A DNA stretch of 64,000 nucleotides. It comes from JBHPGW01 sp042569785. Its GTDB lineage: Bacteria; Planctomycetota; Phycisphaerae; Sedimentisphaerales; Anaerobacaceae. The translations under genes were made by a program, and so were the position numbers. The notes below the pieces were generated by a model. That model did not search any database, was not told the origin of the DNA, and saw nothing but the letters and a program-made list of their open reading frames with translations. This document shows, in pieces, positions 8,157-16,462 of this stretch (its first letter is position 1; every line of letters begins with the position of its first letter). The stretch spans positions 38,925 through 102,924 of the forward strand of contig JBHPGW010000002.1 of NCBI GenBank assembly GCA_042569785.1, written 5' to 3'.

Positions 8157-8678
8157 TTATTTTATGCCGAGGTCGGTTTTGGTAAGGAGGGCCTCGAAAG
8201 TGAACCCGGCTTGGGTGATGTTTTCTTCGGCACCTTGCTTGCGGTCTATTACGCAGACGATTTTTTTAACTGTGGCCCCGATATCGGTGACGATTTTGGC
8301 GGCTTCGGCGACCTGTCCGCCGGTAGTGGCGATGTCTTCTACGATCAGCACGACGTCGTCGGCTTTGAGAACGCCTTCAACCATTTTGCCGGTGCCGTAA
8401 CCTTTTTTGCTGTTACGGATGATGACCCAGTTCTTTCCGGTTTCCATAGCGGTCGCAGCAGCTAAAGCTACACCGCCAAGTTCTGCGCCGGCTATGAGCG
8501 TGACATCTTCGGTGACGTGTTTGCTAAACTCCTTACCGAGAGCCTTGAGTATATCCGGGCAGGTCTCGAAGAGATATTTGTCGAGATAATACTTGCTCTT
8601 TTTACCGCTGCGAAGGGTAAAATCGCCTTCCAGGTAACTGGTTTCCTTTATGCGTTTGATCAGTTCTTCTCGTGTCAT
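8157..8678 (-). CDS. pyrE: Orotate phosphoribosyltransferase
   Basis: A 173-residue phosphoribosyltransferase that makes OMP from orotate and PRPP in pyrimidine synthesis. The PRPP-binding motif VVLIVEDIATTGG is at 109-121, and the N-terminal FTLRSGKKSKYYLDK is the PyrE orotate/PRPP loop region. The length fits the short bacterial form. It lies 15 bp behind purB on the same strand, so one transcript probably supplies a pyrimidine and a purine step together. Confidence 0.92.
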   Translation of the reverse strand: MTREELIKRIKETSYLEGDFTLRSGKKSKYYLDKYLFETCPDILKALGKEFSKHVTEDVTLIAGAELGGVALAAATAMETGKNWVIIRNSKKGYGTGKMVEGVLKADDVVLIVEDIATTGGQVAEAAKIVTDIGATVKKIVCVIDRKQGAEENITQAGFTFEALLTKTDLGIK

Positions 8679-8693
8679 TTTCGTCCTTGTTTA

Positions 8694-10127
8694 TTATACG
8701 TTCAATTCTACTTTTCTATTTAGCTGCTTGCGGTATTTCCTGCGGATCGGCGTGACTACCTCTTTTATAAACTCATCTACCTGCTCAGGTGCTCTGCCGA
8801 CATAGCTCTTAGGATTCAGAACCTTTCTAAAATCAAGTTTACTAAAAGCATCATCTGCTTTTAACCTCGCGATCAAGTCGTTATGCTTACCAAGCTGCTT
8901 AACCTGCGCAGCCGCATCGTGCGAATGAACGCGAATACTCTCATGCAACTTCTGCCTGTCACCGCCTGCCTTGACCGCTGCCATCAATATATTCTCGGTC
9001 GCCATAAAAGGCAGCTCCGAATTAACCCGCCCCGCTATCACCTTCGGATAAACCACAAGCCCATCAAGAACATTGGTAAGAATTTCCAGAATACCATCGA
9101 CCGCCAGAAATGCTTCGGGGATCACTATCCTCTTATTAGCCGAATCGTCGAGCGTCCTTTCGAGCCACTGCTCGCTTGCGGTCATCTGCGGACTCGACGC
9201 CAGGCTCAGGACAAATCGACTAAGAGCCGTCGCCCGCTCACATCGCATGGGATTTCGCTTATACGCCATGGCCGAAGATCCGATCTGAGATTTTTCAAAA
9301 GGCTCCTCGATCTCTTTAAGATTCGCCAGCAAACGAACATCGTTACAAAGTTTGTGAGCCGACTGGGCGATCGAAGCCAGTGCGTTTACTGCCAAAGCAT
9401 CGATCTTGCGCTGATAGGTCTGCCCCGTCACCGCACAAATATCCTTAAACCCGAACGCCTTAGCTAACGCACTGTCGAGCCTCTTAACCTTACTGTGATT
9501 GCCATCGAAAAGCGCCAAAAAAGATGCCTGCGTCCCGGTAGTGCCCTTAACACCTCTAAAGACCAGCGTATCAAGCCGATGCTCGATCTCGGCCAGGTCC
9601 ATCGCGAATTCATAACACCAAAGCGTAGCGCGCTTACCAACAGTAGTCAACTGGGCCGGCTGATAATGCGTAAAGCCAAGCGTCGCCAGACTGCGATGCT
9701 TCTTAGCAAACTTACCCAGCAGATTTATAACCTCCGCCAACTTAGCCGCAACCATCTTCAAGCCGTTACGAAGGATTATCAAGTCGGCATTGTCACCGAC
9801 AAAACAACTCGTTGCACCAAGATGGATAATCGCCGCCGCTTTGGGAGCTGCTTCACCAAAGGTATGGACATGAGCCATAACATCATGACGGAATTTCTTT
9901 TCGTATTTAGCTGCCTTGTTGAAATCGATATCATCGAGATGCCTGGCCATTTCGTTTAGCTGGGTCTGCTTAATATCGAGTCCGAGTTTCTTTTCCGAAC
10001 GTGCAAGTTCCAGCCAAAGCCTGCGCCACGTACTGAACTTTTTTTGAGGCCCGAAAAGCTGCGACATTTCCACAGAAGCATTTCTTTCCACCAGCGGACT
10101 TACATAAACCTCTTTGTTATTTGCCAT
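8694..10127 (-). CDS. purB: Adenylosuccinate lyase
   Basis: A 477-residue member of the fumarase/aspartase superfamily. The family signature SSAMAYKRNPMRCE is visible in the central helical region, together with GATSCFVGDNADLI and TLGFTHYQPAQLTT, all characteristic of PurB. It cleaves SAICAR and adenylosuccinate with release of fumarate in purine synthesis. The next gene upstream, an aldo/keto reductase, ends nine bases before its start, and pyrE follows after 15 bp, which is consistent with an operon. Confidence 0.93.
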   Translation of the reverse strand: MANNKEVYVSPLVERNASVEMSQLFGPQKKFSTWRRLWLELARSEKKLGLDIKQTQLNEMARHLDDIDFNKAAKYEKKFRHDVMAHVHTFGEAAPKAAAIIHLGATSCFVGDNADLIILRNGLKMVAAKLAEVINLLGKFAKKHRSLATLGFTHYQPAQLTTVGKRATLWCYEFAMDLAEIEHRLDTLVFRGVKGTTGTQASFLALFDGNHSKVKRLDSALAKAFGFKDICAVTGQTYQRKIDALAVNALASIAQSAHKLCNDVRLLANLKEIEEPFEKSQIGSSAMAYKRNPMRCERATALSRFVLSLASSPQMTASEQWLERTLDDSANKRIVIPEAFLAVDGILEILTNVLDGLVVYPKVIAGRVNSELPFMATENILMAAVKAGGDRQKLHESIRVHSHDAAAQVKQLGKHNDLIARLKADDAFSKLDFRKVLNPKSYVGRAPEQVDEFIKEVVTPIRRKYRKQLNRKVELNV

Positions 10128-10136
10128 AATCAGTTC

Positions 10137-11105
10137 TTAACCTTTCAATCTTTCCTGTCTTTGAATTAACAACTGCTCTATCTGTTCAATATCTTCGTCA
10201 GCCAGGTTCCAGTTTGCGGCCTGGGCGGTCTCGATTATCTGTTCGGGCTTTCTGGCTCCGACTATCGCGGCTGTAACCTCACTGCGACGCAGCACCCAAC
10301 TGATCGCCAACTGAGCTAATGTTTTGCCGTTACGCTCGGCGATTGGCCGCAACTGCTCAACAAATTCCAATGAAGCACTGAATAGAGGCTCGTGAAAATC
10401 GTCACTTATCCTGCGATGGTCATCAGAAGCCAATTCCGCAAACCGCTCATGACTGAATTTGCCGGTCAAAAGCCCTCTTTCCATCGGACTATAGATCACG
10501 GTACCAATTTCATTTTCCGAGCAATAGCCAAGGATCTCATCTTCAATCTCGCGGTGTATCATATTATAGTGAGGCTGAAGTGACGCTGCGGGGGCGATTT
10601 TCTGGATTCGTTTGATCTGCTCAACGCTGAAATTCGAGACACCGATATACCTGATCTTACCTTCTTCGACGAGCTTGGCCATCATCTCCCATGCCTGCTC
10701 GACATCCTCATCCGGCTCAGGCCAGTGTATCTGGTACAGGTCGATCGTTTCAATGCCGAGCCTTTTCAGACTCGCGTGACATTCATCGCGGATACTTTCA
10801 GCCTTAAGACAATTGATCTTTTCCTTATTATCGTTCCACAGCAGAGAGCACTTTGTCGCGACGATCGGCTTTTGCCCGGTTTGTTTCAGAGCACGCCCGA
10901 CAACCGTCTCCGAATGCCCACAACCGTAGATCGCCGCCGTATCGATCCAGTTGATGCCCTGATCGAGAGCCGTAAGAATAGCCTTTATAGAATCAGTGTC
11001 ATCCTGAGGCCCCCACCCAAACTGCCAGGGCCCGCCTATCGCCCAGGTACCCAGCCCAACAGTAGTCAACTCCAAATCGCTAAAACCCAATTTTCTCGTT
11101 TGCAT
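10137..11105 (-). CDS. Aldo/keto reductase
   Basis: A 322-residue TIM-barrel oxidoreductase of the AKR superfamily. The catalytic tetrad can be read: Asp and Tyr in NWIDTAAIYG, Lys in IVATKCSL and His in YQIHWPEP. The C-terminal AIVGARKPEQIIETAQAANW is the usual NADPH-binding end of the bacterial AKR11/12-like groups. The substrate is unknown. It lies between trxB (86 bp upstream, with a repeat in the gap) and purB (9 bp downstream). Confidence 0.9.
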   Translation of the reverse strand: MQTRKLGFSDLELTTVGLGTWAIGGPWQFGWGPQDDTDSIKAILTALDQGINWIDTAAIYGCGHSETVVGRALKQTGQKPIVATKCSLLWNDNKEKINCLKAESIRDECHASLKRLGIETIDLYQIHWPEPDEDVEQAWEMMAKLVEEGKIRYIGVSNFSVEQIKRIQKIAPAASLQPHYNMIHREIEDEILGYCSENEIGTVIYSPMERGLLTGKFSHERFAELASDDHRRISDDFHEPLFSASLEFVEQLRPIAERNGKTLAQLAISWVLRRSEVTAAIVGARKPEQIIETAQAANWNLADEDIEQIEQLLIQRQERLKG

Positions 11106-11125
11106 AATATCACCAAATAAAACAG

Positions 11126-11188
11126 GTCATCCCAACTTGTCGGGATTCAACAATTTTGATTTTTAATTTTTAACTTTTGCATTTTTTT
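11126..11188. repeat. Interspersed intergenic repeat (CATCCC...GGGATTC + CAATTTTGATTTTTAA type)
   Basis: GTCATCCC, a short spacer and CGGGATTC are followed by CAATTTTGATTTTTAA and a T/A-rich run containing TTAACTTTTG. Closely similar elements occur at 56895-56950 and, shortened, at 27238-27280. It occupies nearly the whole gap between trxB and the aldo/keto reductase. Confidence 0.6.
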
Positions 11189-11191
11189 TAA

Positions 11192-12196
11192 TTACCAGCC
11201 GCCAGGCTGCAATACATCACTTACCTCTTCGTTCCACCAGTTAGGGTCCCGGAAATATTGTTTGGTCATCATAGCTGCATTTACCCCATCTGCCACAGCC
11301 GTTGCCAACTGCATAGCCGCTCCTATCCTGCAATCGCCCGCGACAAAGACGCCGGGAACCGAGGTCCTAAGATAGGCACAATCGCATTTGATAAAACCAT
11401 GTTCTGTAAGCTCGACAAAACCTTTCAAAAAATCAGTATTCGGAACCATGCCGATAAATATAAAAATACCGTCACAGGCGAAGTCTTCTTCCTGGCCGGT
11501 TTTTACGTTTTTAAGTTTCACCGATTCGACCTTGCCGGCACCCTGGATAGCGGTGGCGACAGTATCGTACTTTATGACCAGATTTGAATTCGGCTCTTGT
11601 GTTTTTTGCACCAGTTCTTCTGCTAACACCTTTGTCGCCCTGAACTGGTCCCTGCGATGTATTATTGTCACTTTGTCAACGAATTTAGCCAGGTGCAAAG
11701 TTTCTTCGATAGCGGTATTACCTCCGCCGACAGCAACGACCTGTTTACCTTTAAAGAAAGGCGCGTCACATGTTCCGCAGTAACTAACACCTGCGCCCGC
11801 GTTACGAAATTCGTCTTCGCCTGCAACTCCGAGTTTACGATAGCTGCTGCCCGGCGTCAGGATTACCGCCCTTGCCGTATATTTATCCTTATCACAGACA
11901 ACTTCGATATTGCCGTCTGCTAACTTGGCGATAGACGTCACTTCAGAGCCTGTCTTTATTTCAGCTCCGAAGCCTGTTGCCTGTTCCTGCATCCGCATAA
12001 TAAGACCAGCCCCATCTATCATTTCGATACCGGGATAATTTTCTATTCGGTCGGTATTGATGATCTGTCCACCCGGGAAGAACTTTTCCAGAACTAAAGT
12101 GTTCATCCTGTCACGGGCCGTATAAAGTGCCGCCCCGAGACCCGCCGGGCCCGCCCCGATAATAATGCAGTCGTAAAGTTTACCTGCTCCAGTCAT
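11192..12196 (-). CDS. trxB: Thioredoxin reductase (NADPH)
   Basis: A 334-residue flavoprotein with the low-molecular-weight TrxR layout: FAD-binding GAGPAGLGAALYTAR near the N-terminus, the redox pair in SYCGTCDAPFF (a CGTC variant of the usual CATC), the NADPH-binding GGGNTAIEE, and the C-terminal FAD motif VFVAGDCRIGAAMQLATAV. It reduces thioredoxin with NADPH. A near-consensus promoter (TTCAGA-N16-TATAAT) lies 45-72 bp upstream, and AAAGGGA precedes the ATG. The gene is probably the first of a trxB-reductase-purB-pyrE run. Confidence 0.94.
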   Translation of the reverse strand: MTGAGKLYDCIIIGAGPAGLGAALYTARDRMNTLVLEKFFPGGQIINTDRIENYPGIEMIDGAGLIMRMQEQATGFGAEIKTGSEVTSIAKLADGNIEVVCDKDKYTARAVILTPGSSYRKLGVAGEDEFRNAGAGVSYCGTCDAPFFKGKQVVAVGGGNTAIEETLHLAKFVDKVTIIHRRDQFRATKVLAEELVQKTQEPNSNLVIKYDTVATAIQGAGKVESVKLKNVKTGQEEDFACDGIFIFIGMVPNTDFLKGFVELTEHGFIKCDCAYLRTSVPGVFVAGDCRIGAAMQLATAVADGVNAAMMTKQYFRDPNWWNEEVSDVLQPGGW

Positions 12197-12240
12197 AACA
12201 AAATCCCTTTATATTGACTTAATTCCATTTCACAATACAG

Positions 12241-12268
12241 ATTATAAGACCATAATAATTGCTCTGAA
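12241..12268 (-). promoter_or_regulatory. Sigma70-type promoter of trxB
   Basis: On the minus strand, TTCAGA (12268-12263), a 16-base spacer and a perfect TATAAT (12246-12241), about 45 bases upstream of the trxB ATG. Confidence 0.5.
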
Positions 12269-12353
12269 TTCTTTTTGCAACTACTGACTTGGATTTATGC
12301 TCGATTTACCCAAATATTTGTACAAATTACGCGATTTATTCTCTGTCGTGATT

Positions 12354-12381
12354 TTGCTTAGCGTGAATCTATTGTTATATT
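12354..12381 (+). promoter_or_regulatory. Sigma70-type promoter of the PilZ gene
   Basis: TTGCTT (12354-12359), a 16-base spacer and TATATT (12376-12381), about 100 bases before the PilZ gene. A small hairpin, GGTTC-AAGATAA-GAACC (12446-12462), lies in the predicted leader just before the ribosome-binding site. Confidence 0.4.
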
Positions 12382-12483
12382 TTTAGTAGATAAGAGACGA
12401 TAAGAAACAACGCGTCCAGATAAGGTTAAACAGACTCTTGCCGCCGGTTCAAGATAAGAACCAGCAGTTTGAAGGGGGGTATT

Positions 12484-13251
12484 GTGAGTGAGTTGAAGAT
12501 TTTAAATGGTGCCGAGCCGAGGAAGATTTTAGAAGTAGTAACTGCCGAAAAAGCTTCCGTTGTCATGAGCTATATGTCAAAGGACAAGTGGCATAGCGCA
12601 AAAGTCGCTTTGCTAAAGGTCGGGGTGAACAGTTTCTCTATCGCTCTTATCAGTGACAATAAAAACTGCCCTATAAATATCAATATAGGCCAGCAAGTCG
12701 GGATTTCCATAAAACATGGATATGGAAAATACATTCTTGACACTAAGATCATCGACCTGCAGCCACCTGTCGACAACAACAGCGGCGGTACGCTGGTCCT
12801 TGGGCTTCCCAGTCAATTGGAAATAGTTCAGAGAAGACAGTATTTTCGTGTACAGATCCCGGAAAACCACCGTGTAAATGTACTTCTTTGGCCTCGCAAA
12901 GCCAAAGATACTAACAAGCCTGATACAAAATATAATCACAGTCAAGGCCGACTTATTGATATCTCGGCCGGAGGACTCCAGGTCGCGATTGATTTCGTTG
13001 AAAAGTCACATTTCAGAGAAGGACAGTTTCTTGGACTAAGCTTCATACCGGTTCCTGACGAAGCACCGCTGCAATTCGGTGCGCAGATAAGGAATATTTT
13101 TCCAACTGCCGACGAACGTGACATCTGTGTCGGCCTGCAGATAGTAGGACTCGAAGCAACCGAACATGGAAGGCAAACATTGGCACGGTTATGTAAAGTT
13201 GTTGAGCAACTTCATCAACTCAGCATAGCGAACACTAAAGACCAAGGCTAA
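12484..13251 (+). CDS. PilZ-domain protein, predicted c-di-GMP receptor (YcgR-like)
   Basis: The start is the GTG at 12484 because a G-rich AAGGGGGG lies just before it; an in-frame TTG at 12469 is less likely. Of about 255 residues, the N-terminal half (to about 110) resembles the YcgR-N fold seen with PilZ domains. The C-terminal half is PilZ, with the c-di-GMP motifs RRQYFR (117-122) and DISAGG (159-164) both intact. The organism is flagellated (fliC, fliK and fliS are in this window), so a role in motility or surface attachment is plausible. Binding is inferred from the motifs. Confidence 0.85.
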   Translation: MSELKILNGAEPRKILEVVTAEKASVVMSYMSKDKWHSAKVALLKVGVNSFSIALISDNKNCPININIGQQVGISIKHGYGKYILDTKIIDLQPPVDNNSGGTLVLGLPSQLEIVQRRQYFRVQIPENHRVNVLLWPRKAKDTNKPDTKYNHSQGRLIDISAGGLQVAIDFVEKSHFREGQFLGLSFIPVPDEAPLQFGAQIRNIFPTADERDICVGLQIVGLEATEHGRQTLARLCKVVEQLHQLSIANTKDQG

Positions 13252-13276
13252 ACCAAATCCATGGTGTCTTGGCAGA

Positions 13277-14182
13277 TCAGATATCGTCATCGTCTGCTTT
13301 GATAGGTTCAGCCTTTGGATTTCGCCCGGAAGAAAGCCTTTTTAAAAAGGCACTCATCGCGAATCCACAGAAACCAAGCACCAAAGCCACCTGCCTGAAC
13401 CAGATAATGAGTCCAAGAACAAACAAGCACGTCATAAGATAAGCCAATGGCTTTTTACCTTTCATGTACTGATTTAATACATGGGGATATCTGATCCTGC
13501 TGACCATTAGAACACCAAGTCCGAATACTATAAAAGGCAGAGCGTAGATGATCGTGTAATCACAAATGTCATATGCCTTAGCACTGTGTTCAGCTATTTC
13601 GGGCAATGTTTCCTGCTGGAATATTACCAGGCTCGCCACAACGCCGGCAGCAGCGGGAGTGGGCAAACCGATAAAACTCATATGGGATGATTCGTCCTCT
13701 TCGTTTTCGACGTTGAATCTAGCCAGCCTGATCGCCGCACAACTGATATACGCCGCAGCTGAAAGCCAGATAAAACGCTGAAGAAAGCTATCGACGATCG
13801 CTATTGAAGGCATCAGGTCTGCTAATCTGTACTCGAGTATCTTGAGCATTATAAAGGCCGGCGCAACTCCAAAGCTTATTATGTCACAAAGACTGTCGAG
13901 CTGGCCGCCAAAACTTGAAGTGCTCTGACTCATACGCGCCACTCTGCCGTCGAGCATGTCCGCGATCATCGCCAGCAAGATCATATAACCTGCCAATGCG
14001 AACTGAGAAAGCGACCCCGATTCCGAGGCGGTTGCCTTGCTCGCAAAAACAATAGCCGCGAATCCGCACAAGCCGTTAAGGATCGTTATCAACGACGGCA
14101 GAACCGTTATCGATTTCAATCGCTGCTTGCGCATTCGGTGAAGCAAACTGTTCTTAGTTGACTCTGCTTTGACTCTTTGCAT
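13277..14182 (-). CDS. pssA: CDP-diacylglycerol--serine O-phosphatidyltransferase
   Basis: A 301-residue integral membrane CDP-alcohol phosphatidyltransferase. The metal/substrate signature DG..AR........G...D...D is visible as DGRVARMSQSTSSFGGQLDS followed by LCD. At least six hydrophobic segments are present; the first 30 residues are basic and the last 20 acidic. It makes phosphatidylserine, which the preceding psd product would decarboxylate. Its ATG directly abuts the psd stop codon (no spacer), so the two are translationally linked. The identity as PssA rather than another CDP-alcohol enzyme rests on the family motif plus the psd neighbour. Confidence 0.9.
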   Translation of the reverse strand: MQRVKAESTKNSLLHRMRKQRLKSITVLPSLITILNGLCGFAAIVFASKATASESGSLSQFALAGYMILLAMIADMLDGRVARMSQSTSSFGGQLDSLCDIISFGVAPAFIMLKILEYRLADLMPSIAIVDSFLQRFIWLSAAAYISCAAIRLARFNVENEEDESSHMSFIGLPTPAAAGVVASLVIFQQETLPEIAEHSAKAYDICDYTIIYALPFIVFGLGVLMVSRIRYPHVLNQYMKGKKPLAYLMTCLFVLGLIIWFRQVALVLGFCGFAMSAFLKRLSSGRNPKAEPIKADDDDI

Positions 14183-14869
14183 TTATCTTGTCTCGTATTT
14201 TACTAACGCGGTAATTCCTGCTTTAACCTTATCGCCGATCTTCACAAGTGCCTTTGTATTCTCACCGGCAGACAGATATAGTTCGGTCCTGGAGCCGAAT
14301 TTTATCATCCCGAACTTCTGACCCGCCGCCAAATGCTCGCCCGTATCGGTTCTGCAAACTATCCGCCTGGCGATCGCTCCACTTATCTGCCTTACCAGCA
14401 GCTTATCTTTCGGATGATCGAGCCGAACCATCCCGATATCGTTTGATTCGTTCACTTTTCCCGCCATGGGGTTCATCGCGTTTAGATATTTACCTTTTTT
14501 GTACGAAATTTTTTCAACTTTCGCGTTACAAGGAGATCGGTTGATATGAACATTAAAGACGCTCAGGAATATACCAATCCGCAAAGCACGCCCGCCAATA
14601 AAATCATTCTCGACCAATTCAATATCGGCAACCCTGCCGTCAGCAGGAGACAGCAGCAGATCTTCGCGATGCTGGATTGTCCGCCGAGGATCACGAAAAA
14701 AAGAAAACGCCCACAACAACGTTACCACAAGGATAACTTCAATAGCGATAACACTCCAGCCCGGCAGAAAACCCGAACCAAAAACCGAAAAACCACCTAT
14801 CAGCAAAACCAAAACCAAAGGCAGCAAAACAACCTGCGGAAGACCGTACTTAGTCAAAGGTATTCTCAT
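14183..14869 (-). CDS. psd: Phosphatidylserine decarboxylase proenzyme (short class)
   Basis: The product converts phosphatidylserine to phosphatidylethanolamine. The ATG at 14869 (MRIPLTKYG, about 228 residues) is preferred; a TTG at 14905 would extend it by 12 hydrophobic residues. Two membrane segments (about residues 10-50) precede the catalytic domain with LSPADGRV, VFNVHINRSP and, near the end, KFGSRTELY, whose Gly-Ser is the expected self-cleavage site that generates the pyruvoyl group. This is the short archaeal-like class. pssA follows without a spacer. Confidence 0.9.
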   Translation of the reverse strand: MRIPLTKYGLPQVVLLPLVLVLLIGGFSVFGSGFLPGWSVIAIEVILVVTLLWAFSFFRDPRRTIQHREDLLLSPADGRVADIELVENDFIGGRALRIGIFLSVFNVHINRSPCNAKVEKISYKKGKYLNAMNPMAGKVNESNDIGMVRLDHPKDKLLVRQISGAIARRIVCRTDTGEHLAAGQKFGMIKFGSRTELYLSAGENTKALVKIGDKVKAGITALVKYETR

Positions 14870-14950
14870 AACCCAAATGATAAGCCCCACCACCAAAAAA
14901 ATCAAGAATTAACCCCTAAACGCAAACGCCTCTTGCCCAAACAGTTTTTT

Positions 14951-14980
14951 TGTTAGCCCCCTGCACTGCAGGGGGTTTTT
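14951..14980 (+). terminator. Orphan hairpin with T-run, copy of a 27-base repeat
   Basis: CCCCCTG (14957-14963), loop CACTG, CAGGGGG (14969-14975) and TTTTT form a classic intrinsic terminator in the rightward sense. The 27 bases 14951-14977 are identical to 60193-60219, where the hairpin ends rhaM. Here there is no rightward gene to end. Confidence 0.5.
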
Positions 14981-15116
14981 GCAACAAAAAAGTGGCCGAA
15001 CCAAAACATGGCTCGACCACAGGGAGGAGGATAACGGTTTTTTCTCTTCTCTATACTATTAGACGTACAAACAGCCCAAAATGTTTCACTTTTTCTCAAT
15101 TTTTTCCAAAAAAACC

Positions 15117-15148
15117 AAAAAAAAAGGCCGATTCGCAAAAACCGGCCT
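15117..15148 (-). terminator. Intrinsic terminator of the Tiki/ChaN-like lipoprotein gene
   Basis: Read leftwards: AGGCCG, a loop of about 12 bases, CGGCCT, then a run of T. It is almost identical to the terminator at 18426-18456, including the loop sequence. Confidence 0.65.
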
Positions 15149-15202
15149 ATTTCCAAGCTTTCGAGCATACGCAACACGACAGATCAGTTAAGAAATTAAA
15201 AT

Positions 15203-16435
15203 CTATTTTTCTTCAGAACTTGCTGGAAGAACTCCCATATCATGAAAACGCTTCTTCATGTTAGTGTCCTTTCTTACATTATTAGCAAAATCTTCTGGTG
15301 TGGCAAAAAGTTTTCTGGCTTCTACATTTGGCAAATTATTAATGGCTTCCTGTAAGTTTTTATCTGTAACAAACTTTGTGTCCACAGTACAACCTTTATA
15401 GTCACTGAGGTTTTTTTGAAAGATACACCCATCGCAAAAAGTGCTCAATGTAAAATCTTTATATCCAAGACTATAGTATGTACTGTCATCCGTCAATTTG
15501 CCAAATAGTGACCCTTTAACATCAAAACCAACTCGCTTATTCTTAAACTCCTTCATTACTTCACCTATGATGCCGTTGACAGGAGCGGCAAGTTTGCTTA
15601 CATCTTCTCTCGTCATCCATGGAGAATACAAAAAAATATTAAATACTTTATTAGGAATCTTGCTATGGACGACATTTCCCATCCTGTTTTTTATGGACCC
15701 CATAAGCTTCTTTTTCTTGAAGTCATAACGCGGTTGATTATAATGAGTAAATGCATGATGGGAGCCTGAATATATCAAAGCTTTCTGGTCCTTATCAACA
15801 AATTCTTTAAATATTACTTTAGCCATGTATTCATCGGGGTCTCCTTTATGAAACACTTTCTTGCGCACTTCAACAGACGTATTTGGCCCCAACAAACTCC
15901 AATTCGCCCTGTAGCCTAAGTTGACTACTCTAAATTTTGGAGCATCTTTTGGCAACGATTTGTTTAGTTCCCATGCCTTTCTATATATATCGATATATTC
16001 TGTCATGCCCCAGTAAGTGGCAAACTTAAACATTAACCAGCGAGCCATATTTTCATCGTACTTTTGTGCTGTGACAAGCAAATCCACCTTATCTTGATAT
16101 TCATAGCCCCCAAATTCGATACCAAGATTGTAAATACCTGCCTCATACAGACGAGGAATAAGATTGTGGACTAATTCAACATCGTGCTTTATGCGGTGCA
16201 TTTCTCCAAGAAATATAATGTCGTATTTTGAAAACTTCTCCACTACATAGTCTTCCGGCGATTTCCAGTTGCCTCTAAGGTATTTAGATAACTGCTGCTT
16301 GTCTTGTTGTGAAATTTTTTCAACTCCTGAAAATGCACTGGAACAAGCTGCTGACAAAATCAAAATCACAATTCCTGCCAAAATCAATTTATATTTTACT
16401 GTATTTTTTCTCATTTCTTTTTTATCATTATTCAT
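15203..16435 (-). CDS. Putative lipoprotein of the Tiki/ChaN/erythromycin-esterase-like superfamily
   Basis: A 410-residue exported protein with a lipobox ending at Cys31 (LSAAC). The body has FLGEMHRIKHD (GExH at 77-80), GIEFGG (Glu107) and IYSGSHHAFTH (about 220-230), the spaced Glu/His pattern I associate with the TIKI/ChaN/EreA fold. That superfamily includes haem-binding lipoproteins and metal-dependent hydrolases, so the chemistry is open. AAGGA lies about eight bases before the ATG. Base composition is more AT-rich than most neighbours. It is the last gene before a strong leftward terminator and follows the sigma/anti-sigma genes by only 27 bp. Confidence 0.55.
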   Translation of the reverse strand: MNNDKKEMRKNTVKYKLILAGIVILILSAACSSAFSGVEKISQQDKQQLSKYLRGNWKSPEDYVVEKFSKYDIIFLGEMHRIKHDVELVHNLIPRLYEAGIYNLGIEFGGYEYQDKVDLLVTAQKYDENMARWLMFKFATYWGMTEYIDIYRKAWELNKSLPKDAPKFRVVNLGYRANWSLLGPNTSVEVRKKVFHKGDPDEYMAKVIFKEFVDKDQKALIYSGSHHAFTHYNQPRYDFKKKKLMGSIKNRMGNVVHSKIPNKVFNIFLYSPWMTREDVSKLAAPVNGIIGEVMKEFKNKRVGFDVKGSLFGKLTDDSTYYSLGYKDFTLSTFCDGCIFQKNLSDYKGCTVDTKFVTDKNLQEAINNLPNVEARKLFATPEDFANNVRKDTNMKKRFHDMGVLPASSEEK

Positions 16436-16462
16436 TGGTTTTTCCTTTGCATGATAAGCCTA

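Noticed and set aside
14950..15264. 104-codon rightward ORF after the orphan hairpin
   Set aside because: It starts inside the repeat, runs through a leftward terminator and overlaps the end of the lipoprotein gene; no coding features.
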